DNA of 64,000 nt from NCBI RefSeq assembly GCF_008831285.2, contig NC_045144.1, forward strand, positions 3,650,268 through 3,714,267, read 5' to 3'. Each line of letters begins with the position of its first letter. Position 1 is the first letter of the stretch. The notes beneath the pieces were generated by a model. That model saw only the letters and a list, made by a program, of their open reading frames with translations, was not told the origin of the DNA and did not search any database. A program made the position numbers and the translations under genes. This DNA is from Nymphaea colorata (lineage: Eukaryota > Streptophyta > Magnoliopsida > Nymphaeales > Nymphaeaceae). Below, piece by piece: positions 57,335-64,000 of the stretch.

Positions 57335-57624
57335 CAGTAGCGGAGCCAGCGTGGGGTTGGCGTGGGTGCCTGCCCACGCCAGCCCAAGATAACTCAATGT
57401 TTTTGCCTGCTTTATTTCAAGTTTGTTCGTGCATGTACCGGCTTTGGCTTCCGTTTTCCTTTTCATAAAATTAAAATTATGGGCATTCCACATGCACGAG
57501 AAAAAAACTCAACTGCTTATAGCAGTAGCGGAGCCAGCATGGGGCTGGTGTGGCTGCCTGCTCACGCCAGCCCAAGGTACTAGTACATAGTGCCCCATAG
57601 CCAAAAATTTCTGGCTTCGCCACT
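57335..57624. repeat. Small repeat with AGTAGCGGAGCCAGC ends, possible MITE
   Basis: CAGTAGCGGAGCCAGC occurs at 57335 and again at 57523, each followed by a similar GTGGGGTTGG/ATGGGGCTGG and CCACGCCAGCCCAAG-type stretch. The inverted form CTGGCTTCGCCACT stands at 57611-57624. The second copy with the inverted end makes a 100-bp element; the first may be a nested or duplicated half. Confidence 0.6.
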
Positions 57625-60555
57625 TAATAGAACAGTATTAATATGGCAAGTAAAGGGAAGAATTATAACATAAACTGTATAAAGCAGAAAGCAAGAACGA
57701 CTTTTTCTTTCTTCGTTGAGAACAGGGCAATTGAAAGACAGAAAAATAAGCACAAGATAGACGTCCCTTTTGCCATTGAAAGGTCAAAGTTCTTTCCACA
57801 CTTCCAACTTCCTATTGAATTGAAAAATAGAACAAGGCACTTCATTTTTTTTGCATGGACCTTAGGTAATTAAGGATATTTCTCTTGTCTGATAAATCAT
57901 ACTTCCTTCTACACTCTTATATGGAAGTCCTCAAAAAAGGCGGAAGTGATTGATTCACATTAACATAGAAAATACGTAACTAGATGGGTAAACATATGAT
58001 TGGTATCTAACCCATCTTTTGAAGAAATGCTGGAACTAGCCAATAAGAAAACCGTTACACCCAGACAAGGTCGTCTAGTTACTAAACCAAAAGTTCTCTT
58101 ATATTCAAACAACAAAGAACTTTATGGTTGGTCAACAATCAAAAGAAGCAATCCTTCTAGGCAAATTATCCTAGCCTTGTATTCATTGGACTCCTGACCA
58201 AAGTAAAATGCTTGACTCGACATTTAACCCCATAAAAAAAAAAGAAAAAAAGAAAACTATGTCGCATCAACAAAACAGATTTATAAATGCCAACGTCGTC
58301 AGGTCAATGGTAGTCGGGCAAAACCTTTTCTTCTAGTTCAGATTCAGAAACGCACGCTTAGTCAGTATAGATTAGAATTTACGATTCATAAGAATTTCAA
58401 AATATACAATTCTTCCACATGGCCCTCGATACGTCTCGGTTCCGTATCAACCCTTGCAAAAATACTGAGGATCATCTTTTTCCAACCCTCACAAGATATG
58501 CTTTGACTGTATTACCATAGGCTTTGGTCTACATCTGGCATGATCAGTTAGAGTCGCGGGCCCTATCTGCAATAGCGGCACGGTGCGGTCAAAGCCCAAT
58601 TCTAGGTCCGGTCATTTTCCCCGTGGGCCTTGCAGTGGAAACTAAACTGGGGCTGGGGCTGCCACTTGATTCCGTCCAAAAACATGTACCCTTACCAAAT
58701 TACATATCATCATATCACCAAGTCGTCCAGTCAATTTTGTCCCCTTTTCACGCGCATAACCTTTATAATTTTAAGGTTCTTAATTATTTTCTCATATATA
58801 TATATATTTATACAATGTTTGATTATTATAATATTGTTTTAAGTGGATCCACAACATCCTGTTATTATTGCACTGATTTGTTTGGTCACGAGGATATCGT
58901 TTTAGCAACCGTATTAAATTAAACCTTATGATTTTTCTGTGGTCCTCATGCATTAAAAGGTGTATTTTCATTTAGTGCTTTTGACATTACCTCATAAGAG
59001 ACTTGGAAAAGGTGAGGAGAAAAGTGCTTACAAATAGAAGAGGATGAAAGCTTGGTTTTGTGATAACAGCCGAGAGGCAGGTCTCAAAATGAAAATTTGC
59101 TTTTCAAACAAAAACCAGTGGCCTACGGTGGATACAATTAGCGTATTGTCAGGCAACGTTACTGGGTGCGCCTCTTTTGACCTCGCACCCGCATCCACGC
59201 GATGTGGGTGCCGGTGCGCTCTGGATGCGCACCCAAGCTACCGCACCCGATTAAAATCGTTCATTTTTGAGACTCGCACCACGGCCAAATGAGTGTGGGT
59301 CTAATATTGTTCAAATTTTAGGTGTTTTTTTTTTTTTTCAACCAAGTCGATCCCGCGTCTCGTCTCCCCTTTGCCGCTGCTTCAGCTTTACCCCCCCCGT
59401 GGCATCATCCCCGGCCGGCGGAGGCATCAGGTTTCCTTACCGTTTTCCTGCATTCTTAATAAAACCCCTTTTTGTCTGCCCGTTCTCGCCGGAGTTTTCC
59501 TCCGTAAGACGGGAAGAGACCGGGCCTCCGATGGATAGGAAGAAGGGGGTTTCCGATGAACAGGTGCACTTGTGAATCGTTTGGCTGATTGATTCGCACC
59601 GTCCTCCTTTCTGCCAATTATTTATGGTTCTCCCCGGTGTGCCTGTGAATCTATTCACCACAGCCCTCTGTCTTCTCCTTTCCTGGATTTCTGGCTTCAC
59701 GGTGCCCTCGTTCCCCTTCCCTCTGTTTTACTGTTGGGGAAATAATTGAATGGGTTTGGGTCTTGATTATGTATGCGTTGTCTATCTTCTTCTGTTTTTG
59801 TGAGACTGGGGAAAAGTGTGGCTTTGTTCGTGATTCATTCCGTTGTCTGAATGGGTATTTTCCTTGTTGGGACAATCGTTGCTCGTTTCTTCTGTTTTGT
59901 CTGGTTTTAGGTGGACAACCTAATCTGATCTTCCATTTGGGTTATATGTGGAGGTTTTAATTGTATTGATTTGCTGCGTCTTTGTTCAATTAAACACTGA
60001 TCCGTACCTAGGAATCGTTTTTGTTTGTCACTTGTCAGTATTCCATGTTTCGTCCATCTTTTTATATATATATCTCTGGTTTAAAGAAAATTCTGCTTTT
60101 GGGTGCATGCTTGTGAACGATAAGAAATGTTATTGGTGATTGTGCTGATATGGGGATTCTTCTTTTCCTCATGTTGGGAATTAATCAGACATTTAACGTT
60201 GCCAATAGCTGCTGGGTGCATGTGAATTTCGGGTTCAATGTCATGTGTGGAAAGACAGTGGAGCTACTTTTTCTTCTGAAATTGTGAACTTGAGTTATGG
60301 AGTGTTTGGCATAGCATGTTAACTGTTGGTTGTTTTTTTGTTCAATTGTTCATGACTTTAGAATAGCAGATAACTCTCTAAACTTATTTATGGGCATTCA
60401 TTGCTAGATGTCAACTTCCATTTCACGTTTGAAATCTGACTGAAAGTGACTCAGTGAACTATGCATACTATCTGAAGGTAAAACTATAAAAGATGGCAAA
60501 CATAACGAAAGAAAAAGAAGTTGTTTCTGTAATGTGTGACTGTATGAACTGTCAT
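57625..60555. other. Intergenic, unassigned, with GC-richer block 59150-59750
   Basis: No coding motif recognised. The block at 59160-59270 has repeated CGCACCC motifs resembling the subterminal repeats of the hAT family in this window. From 59330 a pyrimidine-rich, moderately GC-rich stretch looks like a promoter or 5' UTR on the plus strand, but no protein starts there that I recognise. Confidence 0.4.
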
Positions 60556-60722
60556 TCTGTGAACTCAAAACTAGAGTATATTTCTTGTTGAATGTTGAAC
60601 TAATTTTATAGTGATATCATGATTAGGAAATTGTAATTTTGATCTTGTTATTTAATAATTTTGTGGTTTATAGACAATTTTTTGTCATATATATTATATA
60701 CATATTATTATTATTATAATAA

Positions 60723-60783
<61 letters not shown>

Positions 60784-60867
60784 TACTCTCACTGCACCGC
60801 CGCACCTAAATTTTTTGAGATGTGCTGTGCCGGCATCCGCACCCGCACCCGCACTTAGGTGACATAG
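60556..60867. mobile_element. hAT right-end fragment of the family at 50639 and 28753
   Basis: 60556-60690 matches 28567-28712 closely (including GAACTCAAAACTAGAGTATA). 60795-60867 matches the right terminus of the 1296-bp element (GCACCTAAATTTTTTGA, then GCACCCGCACC arrays, then GTGACATAG). No left end is seen. Confidence 0.75.
60725..60781. repeat. (TAA)n microsatellite
   Basis: About 19 units of a TAA repeat inside the hAT fragment, absent from the copies at 28.7 and 51.8 kb, so it expanded in this copy. Confidence 0.95.
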
Positions 60868-61741
60868 ATTGTCAGATTCGGATGGCCATCACTATCCCTG
60901 GTTCTTGGTCACAGACGTCGAAGCCCTGGGCAATGAGGTGCTTCCACACCTCGACCTTCTCCGAGTCGAAGTCGCTGTTGAGGAGGGTCGATGTGCTCAT
61001 GTCCTTCGGGCCGTCGTAGAGGTGAGCGTCTGTTCCGACCCTGAACACCACAGTTGACGCCTACGTTATGCTTGCCGCCGCTTGCCGGAATATCTTTCCG
61101 GCCACCGCCGCTCTTCCGATATCCTACACACACTCTCTTCCCCCTCTTCTGTCGTTCCATCTTCTTTTGCTTCTTCTTGCTCAGTGGGAGAACAAGATCT
61201 TGATGGGACCAGAGAACAAGTAGAATTTTAGCTTCAGGAAAGAAGCAGGACCCATGGAGGGCTGACTTTTTTTTTTTACATAATAAAGTAATCGATTCGA
61301 GCCTTCATTCGAAGATTTTCTTTGTCTGCATTTGATGGCGCAGGGTGAAAAACGCGAAATATCTCACCTTCTACCATGAATTTCCCGGCCCACAGGCGGG
61401 CCCCACTATGTTACGACTTTTCTTTTTTCATTTGAAAAAATCCCCACTTGATTCCGACTTAAATAACTCTTCTTCCGAATGCAGTTTTCTCACGTCTATG
61501 GAAAAATCAGCTTCAGATTATAGGGAAGCACGAGAAGGGGAGGAAGCTTACCCGGGATCGTTTTCGTTTGACGTTAGTCTACATGTATGGAAAATATATT
61601 TATATCTTAGGATTGAGCTTCATTTTTCTGTTCTGTACCTTGCACCTTCCTGATTCGCAGAAAGTTTTCATATTGATAGGTTTTTCTTCCTTGGTTGGAG
61701 AGGATTTGGGGAGTGCCGGCTTAAGGTTGGGAGGTTGAGGA
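60868..61741. other. Promoter side of the MLO gene; short GC-rich coding-like block
   Basis: 60868-61030 is GC-rich and open on the minus strand (it can read AHLYDGPKDMSTSTLLN and DFDSEKVEVWKHLIAQGF), but I cannot place the protein. The remainder up to the ATG at 61742 probably holds the MLO promoter and 5' UTR. Confidence 0.4.
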
Positions 61742-63377
61742 ATGGCTGGTGGAGGTGGTGAGGAAGGTGCGAGGACTTTGATACAGACGCCATCATGGGC
61801 AGTTGCTCTTGTGTGCGCCGTGATCATAGTAATCTCCTTACTGTTGGAGAAGGGCCTTCATCATATTGGAGAGGTATGAGACTAAAAAGCCACGTTGCTC
61901 GTGTTGTTTTTGCTTTATGCTTTTTTCCCTTCTACTTCTTCCTGTTCTTCTTTATTCTTGTCCTAGATGGTGGCAGAGGCCTACGTCGGAGTTCCTTAAT
62001 GCATATTATGGTGGTAGTCTTTTTTCTTTTTCCTTTTTGTTTTTCTTTCCTAGTGCCGTTGGAAAAGAGGCAGAATGAAGTGATCTGGAATGGCGGGATT
62101 TTGAAGTTCATTGGCGATCACTATGGGCATTAGTTTGATGGGATTCTGTGGATTGGACGCCGACTCCTTCTAAGATACTTCCAGCAAAACGAAGCCAAGG
62201 GAAAATAGAAGCTTGGCGGAAAGTTTTGGCTGCTGATCTGTTTGGAATTATCGAGATAGAGGGTGTGGGGAAGACGTGGGACAAATATTATTTCTGATCT
62301 CTTGGAAGTTGATATTCCGCATCATATTTGAAGAAAGAAAATCAGAAACTAAATTAACTCATCTTGGTGGTCCTGAGAAACGAGAAACGAATAAAAGCAA
62401 TACTGAATAGGTCTTTCTGTTAGAATCTGATGTCTCTGTTTTACATTTGCCAATTTTTTGAAGAAGTGCTTGTTGCAAATAATTAGTTTCTTTTTCGGCA
62501 CATCTTATTTTCTGAACTGTTGTTCAGTTTTCTTTTCCCCAAGCCCAAATCACAAACTGCAGAAAGGAGCTTGGAACCGCTTATTCGTTCCACAGTTTTG
62601 TGGCACTTTTAAGTTTTATATGTTAAATGTCTTTAAATTTTCCAGTTGTTAGTGCTAGCTATATATAGGTTTTTCCTTTGAACTTATTTCTTCGCGTTTC
62701 ATTTTTTCGATGGTTATGAGATTTTTTATTCTCTCTCTGTAAGAAACAACACTTTGCATTCCTATTCTTGTTCTGTTAGATTAAAAAGAGAGAAGAACCT
62801 GCTAGAGTTATTTAATTTGCTCTTCTATTATGTTACTGTAAATAGCCGATTCTTTTGTTTTCGGAAATAACTGGTTCTTGTTAGTTCTTTTTGATCTTCG
62901 TTGGAATGCATTTTAGAACTGACATTCTCCAAGGTTGTACTGACAGTGGCTTACGAAAAAGCAAAAAAGGGCTCTTTATGAAGCGTTGGAGAAGGTTAAG
63001 GCGGGTAAGTACTCCATCTCTATAAGTAAAATTGCGTGCTTTTTTTGTTTGACGTGCACCGTTCATGTTCTGTAGGATTGCCATTTCCTTCCCATGAACG
63101 TTGCCTCTGAACTTGTCCGACCAATAACTGTCACTCGTATTCTTGTTCGTTGATGGCAGAGCTTATGATTCTTGGGTTTATCTCGTTGCTGCTAACTTTT
63201 GGGCAGAATTACGTTGCCAAAATATGTATCCTTGAAGATGTGGCCAACACTATGCTGCCGTGTCGTGGTCAACAAGAAGAAACTGGCAATAGACGATTGC
63301 TGGACTTCCCTTACGCAAGCATGACATCATCTCACAGAATCTTAGCTGGTGCTGCATCCCCAGTTAAATGTAAGGAG
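61742..63377 (+). CDS. MLO: MLO family seven-transmembrane protein, exons 1-3
   Basis: Exon 1 is 61742-61873 (44 codons), opening MAGGGGEEGARTLIQTPSWA with the first membrane helix (AVALVCAVIIVISLLLEKGL) and HHIGE, then a GTATGA donor. Exon 2 is 62947-63004 (WLTKKQKRALYEALEKVKA) after TGACAG, donor GTAAGT. Exon 3 is 63160-63377 after GGCAG: ELMILGFISLLLTFGQNYVA, then NTMLPCRGQQEETG and GAASPVKCKE, donor GTAAAT. Phases agree at both junctions (0, then 1). MLO proteins are plant plasma-membrane seven-helix proteins with a C-terminal calmodulin-binding site; some are needed for powdery-mildew susceptibility. The conserved Cys in NTMLPC and the later V-K-C fit extracellular loop 1. Exons 4 onward lie beyond the window. 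No frame damage is seen in the three exons. The MLO clade cannot be assigned from this part. Confidence 0.92.
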
Positions 63378-64000
63378 GTAAATTTCCCAAGCTCTCTCTC
63401 TCTCTCAACGAAAAATGTTTTAAGGACTGGGAGATCCTCTAATGTAATTGGTGTATTGGCATGTGAAATCATATTTACCGTAGTTTGTAGGCATTAATTT
63501 TGGTTTTAGAGGATAAAGTGTCCATTTCTTGTAAGAATTTTGTTTTGAGGTTTCTATGCTTAACGGTAGCTATTGTTTCCTTGAACCTAGTAAACTTCAC
63601 AAGGGTTTGTCCTAGGACAATATCACTCATGTAGTTCGAACTAATTATACAGAAATAAATTGGGCAACAGGCATAGGTTTTAGCATCCATGTAAGGAATG
63701 ATTTGGATTCTCGTCTTCTCCTGTAATTTGCTCCATTTGATAACCAAAAGGAACTATGACCAAGGATGTACGGTAGTATTAGACTAAGATATATATGGTC
63801 CTTATTCTCTTTTGGAATTTATTTTCAATTTGGACTATTCTCATGCCCTTCTCACAATTGGGATGATGGCAACGTTATTCCTAGTGAGTAATTATTTTTC
63901 TCCTGTTCAGGATTCTGCCTTGGAGGGTTTTTTTCTTCAAGTCTAAAATGATATAAAATTTTTCCCATTTGTTTCTGTCATAACCATAAGAACCTTGATT
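63378..64000 (+). other. MLO intron 3, start
   Basis: The GTAAAT donor at 63378 opens an intron. I see no recognisable fourth MLO exon up to the window edge. A CTCTCTCTCTCTC stretch lies at 63396-63404. Confidence 0.6.

Noticed and set aside
1-64000. CRISPR arrays, operons, rRNA genes
   Set aside because: None is present; repeats seen are microsatellites, LTRs, TIRs and tandem duplications, and gene structure is eukaryotic.

Overview
This window is nuclear DNA of a flowering plant. The evidence is intron-bearing genes with GT..AG junctions (an MLO gene and a p34/AAGAB-like gene), an ATL-type RING-H2 gene, a pentatricopeptide (PPR) pseudogene, an organellar-type uL18 gene, and a dense load of plant-type transposable elements (Ty3/Gypsy Tat and Reina-like, Ty1/Copia, hAT, MITEs) with remnants of endogenous pararetrovirus. 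I could not assign a species. No prokaryotic features (operons, CRISPR arrays) are present.

Layout. (1) 754-17769 is one complete LTR retrotransposon of about 17.0 kb, minus strand, with long LTRs of 3.8 kb and a perfect 5-bp target duplication GGTCC. In transcription order it carries an extra ORF with a plant mobile domain (PMD), a broken gag, protease, reverse transcriptase, RNase H, a second RNase H and integrase. This is the dual-RNase-H architecture of the Tat lineage. (2) 18712-19053 is a short intact uL18 gene, probably mitochondrial. (3) 20835-28753 is a nest of elements: a deleted plus-strand Copia end with one LTR, a minus-strand Copia split by a 4.4-kb Reina-like chromovirus (22259-26706), and the 3' end of an hAT transposase gene. 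(4) 28754-29520 is a PPR pseudogene. (5) 29521-34560 is mostly unassigned, with microsatellites. (6) 34561-36756 and 42186-43080 are pararetrovirus-like fragments, the first with a 195-bp inverted repeat. Between them lies a decayed hAT transposase (36762-40140) and a tandem duplication. (7) 43081-51942 holds a nested duplication, the ATL gene, a MITE-like element stuffed with a purine minisatellite, and a 1.3-kb non-autonomous hAT element with an 8-bp target duplication. (8) 54966-56145 holds exons of a p34/AAGAB-like gene on the minus strand. (9) 61742-63377 holds the first three exons of an MLO gene, which runs off the right edge.

The probable living host genes are uL18, ATL (with one frame problem), AAGAB-like and MLO. 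They are functionally unrelated. Most of the remaining recognisable sequence is mobile-element history in which insertions can be ordered: Reina-like into the minus-strand Copia, and an hAT end abutting the PPR pseudogene. The observations I rate highest are the chromovirus that kept a copy of its primer-binding sequence outside its 3' LTR, the PMD gene carried by the Tat element, the pararetrovirus inverted repeat, and a small hAT family with three copies in the window.
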